Part shown: positions 47,383 to 56,887 of the stretch, one piece after another
How the letters are laid out: the number at the start of each line of letters is the position of its first letter
How positions within the stretch are numbered: the stretch's first letter is position 1
Source of the DNA: Bacteroidales bacterium
GTDB lineage: Bacteria; Bacteroidota; Bacteroidia; Bacteroidales; Tenuifilaceae
DNA: 64,000 bases
Reading direction: 5' to 3'
NCBI GenBank assembly: GCA_013376985.1
Contig: JACABB010000012.1
Location: 24,256-88,255, forward strand
Translations under genes and position numbers: made by a program
Notes under the pieces: generated by a model
The model's database searches: none
The model's input: only the letters and a program-made list of their open reading frames with translations
Told to the model about the DNA's origin: nothing

Positions 47383-48228
47383 CTAATAAAAACTTTGGTA
47401 TTTACGAGTCCTTGGGTTTACGCACATTACAGGAACAGTGGTTGTACCTTGTTTATTGTTCTGAACATAAACATCGTACTTATCGGCCATGATGAGGATA
47501 AGATCTGCATCAATATTTTGAGCAAACCTAAATACTTCATCACGGAAATCGCTTTTTTTCTTTGCCGTTTTTATACCGTATATGATCTTGTTCCCATCAA
47601 GCATCTTTTTTGTAAAGTAGATGTTGTTGGCCATATGTTTCTTTTTCCCTTCATCGTAAATAAATGGTTTTATTAAGTTGATGTTACATTTATAATACTT
47701 AGATAGGTATATTATCCAGTGTACTGTTTCTTTATATTTTCTGTCGTGATCTAGAGGGACAACTATTTCAATGTAGTGATTATGTGCAGGAGGTCCGTCT
47801 ATAATAATAAATGGAATGGTGAAATTTTTTATCACCATGTTTTTGAGGAAATTCGGAGCTTGGTATTGTTTCTTGCTGTAATTATATATTTTGGATGATA
47901 CAATTAGGTTAAAGTTAATATCACCTGTTGTGATAAGATCTTTAACGAGTTTTCGTGGATGTCCCTCAAGAACAAGCGTTTGAGGTCTGAAATTATATTT
48001 AGTGTAAATATCCTCAACCACCGCTTCTAATCTCTTTCTGGCATCATGAATCTCTTTTTGACTACCCTTTTGATTGAGAAATTGATAGATCAATGTACGG
48101 GGAAGAATATGCAAAAGCATAATTTCATTTTCACCAGCAGCAGCAAGCTGAATAGCATGAAGTAAAGCATTATCAGAGCCCTCGGAGAAGTCCCACGGTA
48201 CAAGTACGACCTTCTTAACACTATCCAT
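47383..48228 (-). CDS. Tandem universal stress protein (UspA family)
   Basis: A 281-aa cytoplasmic protein made of two Usp-like halves. The first starts 'KKVVLVPWDFSEGSDNALLH' and includes 'IMLLHILPRTLIYQF' and 'NFNLIVSSKIYNYSKKQ'. The second ('YIEIVVPLDHDRKYKETVHW') is more degenerate, ending 'ADLILIMADKYDVYVQNNKQ' and 'TTVPVMCVNPRT'. A clear Walker-like G-x2-G-x9-G-S/T ATP-binding motif is not evident, so nucleotide binding is uncertain. It follows the cyclase-HD gene on the same strand after 90 bases and may be co-transcribed with it. Confidence 0.85.
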   Translation of the reverse strand: MDSVKKVVLVPWDFSEGSDNALLHAIQLAAAGENEIMLLHILPRTLIYQFLNQKGSQKEIHDARKRLEAVVEDIYTKYNFRPQTLVLEGHPRKLVKDLITTGDINFNLIVSSKIYNYSKKQYQAPNFLKNMVIKNFTIPFIIIDGPPAHNHYIEIVVPLDHDRKYKETVHWIIYLSKYYKCNINLIKPFIYDEGKKKHMANNIYFTKKMLDGNKIIYGIKTAKKKSDFRDEVFRFAQNIDADLILIMADKYDVYVQNNKQGTTTVPVMCVNPRTRKYQSFY

Positions 48229-48318
48229 AAGGAATATTTTATTTAAGGATACTGCACTTAAAAAATCAGTGTTAAATGTAGCAAAAATAATTAAGAACCG
48301 AGAAAAATCAAGGTAAAT

Positions 48319-51300
48319 TTATAATTTATTTTTTTCAATCCATTTCTTAATATTCTCGAGTTGGCTGTTTTTATTGACATTTCGAAGTTTACGCGCAGTG
48401 TTAGTAAAATATTGATGTTTTTCAATAAATTTAATTTGCAGCTCATTCCATTCATGAATGGTTCCGATTTTGCCATGTTCATGTAGCTCCTTGTAAAGCA
48501 TATTTGAAACAGGAATAAAATCTGTTCTTCCTAAATAATCCAGATCTGCATCACACATAATTGCCTCTAGCAAATTTCTTGGTTTTGGTGGCAACTTCGT
48601 TATCATTATTAACTCCGATATAATTTCAATTTGCCTTTCAGAATATTGATACTCGGGAAGTATTTCTCTAGCAAGTTTTACCCCCATTTCTTCGTGAGTG
48701 TCATAATCTATTAAGTGTCCTGCATCATGAAAAAGTGCCGCAGTTTGAAGTAATAGTTGCTCTTCTAACGTAACATTCTCGGAGCGCCCGATTAGTTCAA
48801 CCTGAGTATAAACGTCTACGGTGTGCTTTAAATTGTGATAGTATAAATTTTTCGGCAACCCTTTTTCAAGTTTTTCAAGAATAAACTCTTCCAAGTCGCC
48901 AAATCGTAAAAATTGCAGTTGAATTTGGAGTTCTTTATTAGGGCTAAAGCCACTCAAGTTTGTAGAGAGTGAGGGTTTAATACCGTCAACAAAATACATT
49001 TCAATATCACCTTTATTCTTTATCGGCATTTTACCTCGATAAGTACATAAAAAGTAATCCTGTACTAGCATATGAGTATTGCCCGAAATATTTATTTTTC
49101 CTACTTCTCCTGATGATTCCATTCGGGAGGCGGTATTAACGGTTGATCCCCAAATATCATATGATAGTTTGTTTTTACCAACAACGCCTGCTATTACAGG
49201 ACCAGTATCTATACCTATTCTTAAATCCCAAATATTTTGTCCCGGATTATGCTGAAGGTTAATTTCGCGCATGAAGTAAAGCATTTCAATAGCGGCAAGT
49301 ACAACTTCAACTGGATTTGTTCTGTTTTTATGAGGAATCCCGCCTGCACACATATAGGCATCACCAATGGTTTTAATCTTTTCTATCCTATATTTTTCAA
49401 CAACAGAATCAAAGTAAAGGAAAAACTTATCGAGTTGATCAATTAGGCTTTCCGGATTTAACTCATCGGTTATTTTTGTAAAACCTTGGATGTCGGAGAA
49501 TAAAACGGTAACCATTTTAAACCGTTGAGTATTCACCTTACCTGTTTCTTTGAGTTCGTTAGCCGTTTCGCGAGGCAGAACTCTGGCAAGAAGATTATCC
49601 GTTTTTTCCTTTTCCTTAACTAGTTCCTCGGTTCTTCTGTTTATAATACTTTCTAGTTTAAACCGCTCCAAAGCATGCCTGTAATTTCTCCACTGATAAA
49701 AAGAAAAGAATGATAGGAGGATAAATATTATTAACGCAACCTTAGCAATTTTCGTTTGAAAGAAATCAGGAACAATATTAAGAACAAATTTAAGTTCAGG
49801 GGATTCAAAACCATATACGTTTCGGACTCTTGCTTTAACAATATATCTGCCGGGACTTAAGTCATTTAAAATAAACTTTGAACTTGTTGTCCATTCTTTC
49901 CATTTGGATTTACCGATTTTAATTGAATATGTGATATTTTCGAAATTGAAGTTATCTAAACTACTCAGAATAATCTCGATTGTGCTACTATTTTTAATTT
50001 TGAATTCTGAATTGGCATTAATGGTTTCTGGAATGATGCCATTATACAAGGCATGTGCTTTGTCTCCATCTTGTGTTGCTATAGAGAAAATATATAAACT
50101 TGGCCTAGTTATATTTTGATGTCTAATGTAATCAGCAGATATTTTAATCAATCCTTGCGAGGTTGATATCCAGACACTAGAATCGGAGTCTATAAATGCA
50201 CCGTTTATTTCAAAGGTGTTGTCTAGTGCATAAAGTTTTTTTTGTTTAAACAAGTCCCTTTTTTTGAATCCCTTTTCCAAAACTATTGTTTGGTAATTTG
50301 GCTGAAACACCGAATGAACATTAACGATTCGTTGTCCTGAATCAGATATTCCAATATTTTCAGCAGCCCCCGTTTTGAAAATTTTAACAAGTTTATCATT
50401 CAATACTGAAAGTGTGTCGCCATTTATAATAGTTTGATTATTTTGAAAAACTGTTTGCAACGGAGCCAAACAACACTGATTTGAAGGGTTGTTGCATTCA
50501 AAGGAATAGTTATACCATTGTTGATTGTCCGACTGTAAAAGCAAAAGACTGTCAACAATAAAGAAGTTGACGAAAGAGGATGCATTGTTTCCTTGAATTT
50601 TATGTAATAAATATGGCGGAATCAGATTTGAATAGTATGCACCTCCCTGATTATCTAAAAAAAATGCCTTTGGTGTCGCTGTTTCTGAAAAGCATGTTTT
50701 GTTAAAAGCAAGTGGTTCTGAAATAATTCTATCAACCCGATTATCTTCTAATACATATAGCCCATTAGATCCAATCGCAAAAAGTTGACCTTGATATTGG
50801 GTAAGCGCATTGAAGTTCACATTTTTAATTAGCTCAAAAACCCAACCTTCTTTCAATTTTTTTTGAATATAAAGCCCATAAGAAGTGGCTATATATATTT
50901 GATTTTTGTACTTAATTGCAGCATTCACACTCCCCTTAAGATTACTCTTATAGCTAAATATTTGAACCATTTTGGGGTTAATGAAACTAAAGATTTGAGT
51001 GGGTGTAATAGCGAAAAAACAGGTGTCGTTGGTAGTACATATTTCAATAGGTGCAATTGATGAGGAGCCACCAAAATCAACAAATCGATTGACCAAATTG
51101 CCTTTAGAATCAATCATTAAAAGACAATTTGTTGATGTGGAGATAAAAAAGTAATTCTCTGTAGTCCATGCATTCAAAATAGTTTCGCTTGGTTTTAAAT
51201 CGCAATGTATGTTGTTGAGTAGAGATGTATCTTTGTTTGCTAAATTATAAAACCAAGGAAAATCACGGGTAACAGCAAAAAGATCATTACCAAAAGCAAC

Positions 51301-51939
51301 AACCTTTACTGCAATTTGAGCAGTAATTTTGTCTGAATTCCTTAAGGTTTTAGCAGTATTCCCTTTTTTTTTGTAGAAACCTTTTTCGATACTATAAAAA
51401 ACTAAACCTTTCCTTGTACTATAAATATTAATGGATTGGGAGGATGAGTCAATAGGTGTTGGCTTGCCATTATAGACCCATAACTTTGAACCTGTTGAAA
51501 AGTATATCTTTTCGTTATCAATTCCCAAACCAATTATCTTATAAGGGAAATTTGACGTGGAAATCTTGATTATTTGATTAATACTATATTTATAAGAATC
51601 ATTCAATGCAAGGAGGGAAATTGATTTGTCATCTGCAATTGCTATTCTTCCTTGGTTGTCAGTAGATAAAATTGGCTTGCCCGAAGTCTTAATTTTTTGG
51701 GAATTAATTCCATCATAAATTAGCACTCCTTGGTCAGAAGTAATAAAAAGCCTATTACTTTTGTCTACAAATAAAGATTTATAGGATAATGGGTAAGATT
51801 GTGGTATTCGTGGAATCTCAATCCCTATCGGTTGACCGATAAGAGTTGAATCATTATAACCAATCGGCCTAGCAGTTTTTACGAGTAGGCAGAAGAAAAA
51901 AAAGATTGCTGAGTATTTAAAAAAACTTGAAAAATTCAT
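48319..51939 (-). CDS. Propeller-sensor adenylate cyclase fused to an HD phosphohydrolase domain
   Basis: A 1206-aa membrane enzyme. Signal/TM about 6-26; periplasmic propeller-like sensor (about 45-620, with 'SDQGVLIYDG'-type blades); Y_Y_Y domain (about 640-725); TM (about 733-752); coiled linker. The class III cyclase domain (about 800-985) has metal Asp D816 ('FSDIQGF') and D860 ('GDAYMCAGG'), and adenine-specifying K856 and D928 ('YDIWGSTVNTASR'), which predicts ATP to cAMP. A C-terminal HD domain (about 1020-1160: 'HNLKHTVDVY' H1039, 'AALFHDAGH' H1071/D1072) would fit cyclic-nucleotide hydrolysis, by inference. Universal stress protein genes lie on both sides. Confidence 0.9.
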   Translation of the reverse strand: MNFSSFFKYSAIFFFFCLLVKTARPIGYNDSTLIGQPIGIEIPRIPQSYPLSYKSLFVDKSNRLFITSDQGVLIYDGINSQKIKTSGKPILSTDNQGRIAIADDKSISLLALNDSYKYSINQIIKISTSNFPYKIIGLGIDNEKIYFSTGSKLWVYNGKPTPIDSSSQSINIYSTRKGLVFYSIEKGFYKKKGNTAKTLRNSDKITAQIAVKVVAFGNDLFAVTRDFPWFYNLANKDTSLLNNIHCDLKPSETILNAWTTENYFFISTSTNCLLMIDSKGNLVNRFVDFGGSSSIAPIEICTTNDTCFFAITPTQIFSFINPKMVQIFSYKSNLKGSVNAAIKYKNQIYIATSYGLYIQKKLKEGWVFELIKNVNFNALTQYQGQLFAIGSNGLYVLEDNRVDRIISEPLAFNKTCFSETATPKAFFLDNQGGAYYSNLIPPYLLHKIQGNNASSFVNFFIVDSLLLLQSDNQQWYNYSFECNNPSNQCCLAPLQTVFQNNQTIINGDTLSVLNDKLVKIFKTGAAENIGISDSGQRIVNVHSVFQPNYQTIVLEKGFKKRDLFKQKKLYALDNTFEINGAFIDSDSSVWISTSQGLIKISADYIRHQNITRPSLYIFSIATQDGDKAHALYNGIIPETINANSEFKIKNSSTIEIILSSLDNFNFENITYSIKIGKSKWKEWTTSSKFILNDLSPGRYIVKARVRNVYGFESPELKFVLNIVPDFFQTKIAKVALIIFILLSFFSFYQWRNYRHALERFKLESIINRRTEELVKEKEKTDNLLARVLPRETANELKETGKVNTQRFKMVTVLFSDIQGFTKITDELNPESLIDQLDKFFLYFDSVVEKYRIEKIKTIGDAYMCAGGIPHKNRTNPVEVVLAAIEMLYFMREINLQHNPGQNIWDLRIGIDTGPVIAGVVGKNKLSYDIWGSTVNTASRMESSGEVGKINISGNTHMLVQDYFLCTYRGKMPIKNKGDIEMYFVDGIKPSLSTNLSGFSPNKELQIQLQFLRFGDLEEFILEKLEKGLPKNLYYHNLKHTVDVYTQVELIGRSENVTLEEQLLLQTAALFHDAGHLIDYDTHEEMGVKLAREILPEYQYSERQIEIISELIMITKLPPKPRNLLEAIMCDADLDYLGRTDFIPVSNMLYKELHEHGKIGTIHEWNELQIKFIEKHQYFTNTARKLRNVNKNSQLENIKKWIEKNKL

Positions 51940-52146
51940 ACATTAGAGCGATTTTCAACTTAAAAATATTAGAGTACAAAGTCTAAATATCTAAAAAAAG
52001 ATTTATTCAAAACAAATTATTAAACCTTAAATATCAAAATGTTAATATCTGTTTGAAATATAGTAATTTAGTCTTGACTAATTTTGAAATTGATAAAGGA
52101 TATTTTGTACGAAGAAACCGATTAAGACCAAAATAGCATAACGGCA

Positions 52147-52944
52147 ATGAATAATTTAAAAAAAACAATATTGGTTCCGACCGATTTTACTCAGGTTGCA
52201 GACTATGCCCTTCAGCACGCAGTAAGGGTTTCTTCCGTGGTTCATGAACCTGTAACCCTTTTGCATATCGTTGATAATCCCAACAAAGTTGCCGAAGCTC
52301 AAGCAAAAATAGATCAGCTTGCCAAGGAAACACAGGATAAATACAACATATTACCCACAACCATTATACGGCAAGGAGATATATTTGTTGATATAGCTAA
52401 AGTCGCTGTTGAGATAAACTCAGGCATGGTAATAATGGGGTCAAACAGAATTAAAGATGAGTCTACGCTTAATGACTCAATCGCACTGAAGGTAATAACA
52501 AGTTGCAAGGTTCCTTTTATTACAATACAAGAGCCCCCAATAAATAGACGCTATGATGAAATAGTTTTTCCTATTGATGATACCGCTGAGAATATTGAAA
52601 AGCACGGATGGATATCATACTTTTGCGATTATTATGTGTCAAGATTTCATCTGATTAAACCAAATATTACCGATCCAAAACTTCTTGCTAAGGTTGATAT
52701 GAACATGGCTTCTGCTCGTAGATACCTTGATGAAAAGGGAGCAAGATATTATGTTTATGCGGTTACTGGTAAAAAACCATATGCCGAGGAGGTACTGGAA
52801 ATGGCGGCGAATATCAGAGCAGATCTTATTGTTATTATGACAACAAAAGTTTCTGACAAATCAATCTATACCGTCGAGCCTCATGAGCAGTATATAGTTT
52901 CCAACGCAAGTTATATTCCTGTAATGTGCATTAATCCTCAATAA
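52147..52944 (+). CDS. Tandem universal stress protein (UspA family)
   Basis: A 265-aa protein with two Usp halves: '[20 protein letters not shown]', '[13 protein letters not shown]' and '[20 protein letters not shown]' in the first, '[20 protein letters not shown]' and '[20 protein letters not shown]' in the second, ending 'IPVMCINPQ'. It is a paralogue of the protein at 47383-48228, including the shared 'PVMC(I/V)NP' end, and is divergent from the cyclase-HD gene between them. rdgB starts 12 bases after its stop, so these two are likely one transcript. Confidence 0.88.
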   Translation: MNNLKKTILVPTDFTQVADYALQHAVRVSSVVHEPVTLLHIVDNPNKVAEAQAKIDQLAKETQDKYNILPTTIIRQGDIFVDIAKVAVEINSGMVIMGSNRIKDESTLNDSIALKVITSCKVPFITIQEPPINRRYDEIVFPIDDTAENIEKHGWISYFCDYYVSRFHLIKPNITDPKLLAKVDMNMASARRYLDEKGARYYVYAVTGKKPYAEEVLEMAANIRADLIVIMTTKVSDKSIYTVEPHEQYIVSNASYIPVMCINPQ

Positions 52945-52955
52945 CATCCTGTTTC

Positions 52956-53546
52956 ATGTCTCATAACTTACGGGAGTTAGTATTTGCCACCAATAATCCT
53001 CATAAGTTGTCGGAGGTTCAGCATCTTCTTGGTAATAGTTTTCACCTTTTATCGTTAAATGATATCAATTTCAATGATGAAATACCAGAGGATTATGATA
53101 CCCTAGAGGAAAATGCTTTACAAAAAGCTCAATATATCTATACTATTACTAAACAGAATTGCTTTGCTGATGATACTGGACTTGAGGTTGAGGCTCTTAA
53201 TGGAAGACCTGGCGTTTACTCAGCACGCTATGCAGGTGAAAGTAAAGACCCCAAAGCAAATGTTCAAAAACTCCTTATGGAGCTTAAGGGTGTTGAAAAC
53301 CGAAAGGCGAGATTCAGAACAGTTGTTGCTCTTATAATAGATGGGAAAGAGCATCTTTTTGAGGGTATTGTTGATGGTCGGATAATTGAAAGTGAAAGAG
53401 GTGTGGATGGTTTTGGTTACGATCCTGTTTTTTTACCCGATGGTTATTCCTCAACATTTGCTGAAATGAATCTTTCCCAGAAAAATGCGATAAGCCATAG
53501 AGCGAGGGCAATTGAATCGTTGGTCAATTTTTTAAGAAATTCATAA
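52956..53546 (+). CDS. rdgB: RdgB/HAM1-family XTP/dITP pyrophosphatase
   Basis: A 196-aa house-cleaning enzyme that hydrolyses non-canonical purine triphosphates (XTP, dITP, ITP) to monophosphates so they are not built into DNA. Family motifs: '[18 protein letters not shown]' (substrate-binding loop), '[20 protein letters not shown]' with 'ARYAG', and '[20 protein letters not shown]' and '[11 protein letters not shown]' near the C-terminus. Normal length with all blocks present. Transcribed with the preceding universal stress protein and probably with PorZ and RecO downstream. Confidence 0.95.
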   Translation: MSHNLRELVFATNNPHKLSEVQHLLGNSFHLLSLNDINFNDEIPEDYDTLEENALQKAQYIYTITKQNCFADDTGLEVEALNGRPGVYSARYAGESKDPKANVQKLLMELKGVENRKARFRTVVALIIDGKEHLFEGIVDGRIIESERGVDGFGYDPVFLPDGYSSTFAEMNLSQKNAISHRARAIESLVNFLRNS

Positions 53547-53595
53547 TAATACCTCATTTAAATAGTTTGAATTTAATTCTCTAAAATCTTTACAA

Positions 53596-55890
53596 ATGAG
53601 GAAAATTATCTTTCCTGTTTTCCTAGTGCTTTCTCAGCTGGTACATTCGCAGATAAAGGTGGGTAAGTGGCGCGATCATTTTTCATATAATAACTGCATA
53701 GCCATTACAAAAGGCGACAATAAAATATACGGAGCAACATCAACTGGAATTTTTTGGTATAGCACACAAGATGGATCGTTGGGGAAAATAAACCGCATTC
53801 AAGGATTGAATGACGTTAGTATTAATACTATTGAATACTCTTCGCAGCAAAAAATTCTAGCCGTGGGGTATGAGGATGGGAACATCGATTTTATATTTCA
53901 GAATAGAATTTTAAATATGCCCCAAATTAAAGAGAAACTGATGCAGGGCAGCAAAAAAATTAATGGTTTTACCTTTTATAATGACCTAGTATTTATTTCA
54001 ACGGATTTTGGAATTGTTGTTATAGATATTTTAAAGGAGGAAATTAAAGACACCTATTACATTGGTGATTTGGGTGAACCTCTTAGAGTTAACCGAACCT
54101 CAATTCTGAACAGTTCAATATATGCGGCAACGGAAAAAGGATTGCTTCATGCTGATGTAAACGATCCTTTGCTAATTCAATACCAGCGATGGACACATGA
54201 ATCTTTCTTTAGCAATTCTACCAATGAATGTACCGATGTAACAGTGTTCGGATCGTCCGTTATTGCTATTGAAGGGAATGCTATCGATCAAGAGGATATT
54301 ATTTGGGGTTATAATGGATCAACCTGGATGGAACTTGGAAGGCCATATTATACAGTTTTGCATGTAAGAGCCGAGCAAACTAAACTTCTAATCACATCTA
54401 AAGAAGGAATTTCAAGCTATACATCGATTATAGCTACGCCAATAGTTCATAGTAGTTACAATTTCACATGGCATTTCGACCCATATATGGCGATTCCAAT
54501 TGAATCCGAAAAAATAGCTATTGCTGATAACTCATCAGGAATTGTGTATGGAGAATTTGGTGCTTTAAATTCATATCTACCCAATGGGCCTATAAATAAC
54601 AGAGCATTCTCTATTGGGGTAAGTAGCGAAAAGGTGATTGTAGCATCGGGAGCTTACGATGCTGCTATGGGAAATCGCTGGTTTCCCTTTTCATATCATA
54701 AATTCGAGAAGGAGCAATGGCAAACCTTTGAAGAATCGATTGATTTAGATGCTGTTCGTGTTGCTTTTAATCCATCAAATCCTAACGAATTCTACATTTC
54801 CAGCTGGGGAAACGGAGTTTTTCAATATACCAATGATGAACCAGTTAAGCATTTTGATTACCAGAATAGCACACTTCAAACCGTATATCCAAATCAACCC
54901 TATTGTAGGGTTAGCGGAATAACATTCGACAGCAAAGGAAATTTATGGGCAGCAAATGTTATGGTTCCAAAACCAATCTCTGTTAGAAAACCCGATGGTT
55001 CTTGGTATTCTTTTGCTTATGCAGGGGCAATAAATTCCGACCAGTTATCGGATTTATACTGCTCCCCATCTGGACAACTATGGCTGATTCTCCCCGGTGG
55101 TGTTGGTCTATTTGTACTAGATCCTGGGAAAAATATCGAATCAGCAACCGATGATCATTATCGCAAGATTAAGCTTTATGATAGCAATGGAAATGTTCTT
55201 CCTAATGATATTTACTCCCTAGCATTCGACCGTGAAGGATACGCTTGGATTGGCACCAGTGAAGGTGTTCTAATCAGTTACAATCCCGAAAATGCAATAG
55301 ATGCTTCAACTTTTGCCGTTCAAAGGGTTAAAATTCCTGATGTTGTCCAAGGGCTTGCAGCTTATCTTCTCCAAACAGAAACAATAACCGCCATTGCCGT
55401 TGATGGCGGAAATCGCAAATGGTTTGGAACAAGTAAATCGGGAGTTTTTCTTCAATCATCCGATGGCTCAAAGGAGCTGCTTCATTTTAATACCCAGAAC
55501 AGTCCGTTACCTTCCAATTCTATTGTTGATATTAAGATTCATCCAACATCGGGAGAAGTTTTTATTGCAACCGATAAGGGGCTTATGTCCTATCGTGGTG
55601 AAGCCACTGAACCATCAGAAAAATTTGGTAAAGTATATGCCTTCCCAAATCCAGTTAAACCAAACTATAATGGGGTAATTACCATAACTGGATTGGTCGA
55701 AAATACTACTGTTAAAATCACCGATATTAGCGGAAACCTAGTCTATGAAACTCAATCGTTGGGTGGACAGGCAACTTGGGATGGAAAAAACCTAAATGGA
55801 CACAAAGTATCTACTGGTGTTTACCTAATATTCTGCTCCGATAGTAAGGGCGAGGAGACCGCTGTTAGTAAGTTGCTTTTTATTAAGTAA
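53596..55890 (+). CDS. porZ: PorZ-like type IX secretion system surface protein
   Basis: A 764-aa secreted protein with a signal peptide (about 1-18, 'FLVLSQLVHS'). The N-terminus 'IKVGKWRDHFSYNNCIAITK' opens two successive beta-propellers of two-component-regulator type (about 20-670; blades such as 'ISTDFGIVVIDIL', 'AATEKGLLHADVN' and 'IGTSEGVLISYN'). It ends in a T9SS sorting domain ('VYAFPNPVKPNYNGVITITG' ... 'STGVYLIFCSDSKG'). PorZ works with the T9SS surface sortase complex, supplying A-LPS for anchoring cargo in Porphyromonas. The assignment follows architecture and the W-R-D-H start; a different propeller protein is possible. Confidence 0.78.
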   Translation: MRKIIFPVFLVLSQLVHSQIKVGKWRDHFSYNNCIAITKGDNKIYGATSTGIFWYSTQDGSLGKINRIQGLNDVSINTIEYSSQQKILAVGYEDGNIDFIFQNRILNMPQIKEKLMQGSKKINGFTFYNDLVFISTDFGIVVIDILKEEIKDTYYIGDLGEPLRVNRTSILNSSIYAATEKGLLHADVNDPLLIQYQRWTHESFFSNSTNECTDVTVFGSSVIAIEGNAIDQEDIIWGYNGSTWMELGRPYYTVLHVRAEQTKLLITSKEGISSYTSIIATPIVHSSYNFTWHFDPYMAIPIESEKIAIADNSSGIVYGEFGALNSYLPNGPINNRAFSIGVSSEKVIVASGAYDAAMGNRWFPFSYHKFEKEQWQTFEESIDLDAVRVAFNPSNPNEFYISSWGNGVFQYTNDEPVKHFDYQNSTLQTVYPNQPYCRVSGITFDSKGNLWAANVMVPKPISVRKPDGSWYSFAYAGAINSDQLSDLYCSPSGQLWLILPGGVGLFVLDPGKNIESATDDHYRKIKLYDSNGNVLPNDIYSLAFDREGYAWIGTSEGVLISYNPENAIDASTFAVQRVKIPDVVQGLAAYLLQTETITAIAVDGGNRKWFGTSKSGVFLQSSDGSKELLHFNTQNSPLPSNSIVDIKIHPTSGEVFIATDKGLMSYRGEATEPSEKFGKVYAFPNPVKPNYNGVITITGLVENTTVKITDISGNLVYETQSLGGQATWDGKNLNGHKVSTGVYLIFCSDSKGEETAVSKLLFIK

Positions 55891-55895
55891 CGGTT

Positions 55896-56627
55896 ATGAT
55901 TCACAAAACCAAGGCAATTGCGCTCCACACAGTTAAGTACGGTGATAGTAGCCTGATTGCTTATGTTTACTCTGAAACCCATGGACGCTTAAATCTGATG
56001 GTTCATAGCGCTTATGGAAAAAAGAAATCATCAGGTAAAGCCATATTCTTTCAGCCATTAAGCCTTATAAATATTATATACTACCATAAGGGATTTCAGT
56101 CTCTTTGTAAATTAAAAGATGTGTCAACCGAGGTGAGTTTTAGCTCTATCCCTTTCGATCCTGTTAAAAGAGCCATCGCATTATTTATTGGAGAGGTTGT
56201 ATATCGCACAATTCGCGAGGAAGAACCAAATCCAATGATGTATAGCTATCTCGAAAATTCAATTCAACTCCTAGATGTTATGCACAGCGGGATATCAAAT
56301 TTTCATTTGATATTTTTGGCACAACTCTCCCGCTATCTTGGTTTCTTTCCCGGAAATAATTGGAGCGAATCAACTCCAATATTCGATTACAAGAATGGTT
56401 TATTCATTCATGCCCAGCCATTACATCCACTTTTTTTCAATAAAGAGAATAGTAAATTGATTGGACAGGTGCTACAAACCCCTTTTCATGAGGCAGAGAA
56501 ATTACAACTTAATCATAAAGTTAGGGCTCAACTAATAAATAATTTTTTATCCTTTTATCAGGTTCATATCGAGAGCGTTTCGAATATAAAGTCTTTGCCA
56601 ATACTATCTCAGGTGTTTGAAGAATAG
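55896..56627 (+). CDS. recO: DNA repair protein RecO
   Basis: A 243-aa RecO, which with RecF/RecR loads RecA on SSB-coated gaps. The N-terminal OB fold begins 'MIHKTKAIALHTVKYGDSSL', then 'AYVYSETHGRLNLMVHSAYG', and the helical C-terminal part has 'YSYLENSIQLLDVMHSGISN' and 'LIFLAQLSRYLGFFPGNN', the usual Bacteroidota RecO pattern. The zinc-binding cysteines of some RecO proteins are absent, which is common in this phylum. Only five bases separate it from porZ, so they share a transcript. Confidence 0.92.
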   Translation: MIHKTKAIALHTVKYGDSSLIAYVYSETHGRLNLMVHSAYGKKKSSGKAIFFQPLSLINIIYYHKGFQSLCKLKDVSTEVSFSSIPFDPVKRAIALFIGEVVYRTIREEEPNPMMYSYLENSIQLLDVMHSGISNFHLIFLAQLSRYLGFFPGNNWSESTPIFDYKNGLFIHAQPLHPLFFNKENSKLIGQVLQTPFHEAEKLQLNHKVRAQLINNFLSFYQVHIESVSNIKSLPILSQVFEE

Positions 56628-56653
56628 AGGTAGGTAGTCATTAAAAACTATTG

Positions 56654-56887
56654 AATAACTCAAGTTGAAAGTTATAGTAGTAAAAAGATTTAAGAACAAG
56701 GATTACCTTCGGTTAACGCGCAAAAAAACACTCGGTTAACGAATTTTGATTTCAGAAGTTAAAGTAACAAACAATATCTATAAATCGAAATGCTTGTGTT
56801 TTGCATTTCTTTTCTTCAAAAATCTTAAATCGTTGATCGTTATTCGTAAATCAAAATCTAATTCAACAAGTAGTAACTTGGGTTAAA
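56654..56887. repeat. MITE-like element with related terminal inverted repeats, copy 2
   Basis: The left end (56654-56677, AATAACTCAAGTTGAAAGTT...) and the reverse complement of the right end (56887-56864, TTTAACCCAAGTTACTACTT...) share the ATAACYCAAGTT core with the element at 22963-23234. Inside lies the second copy of the dispersed repeat (56721-56763). It sits between convergent recO and flippase genes, and its right end supplies the flippase stop codon at 56883-56885. Confidence 0.4.
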
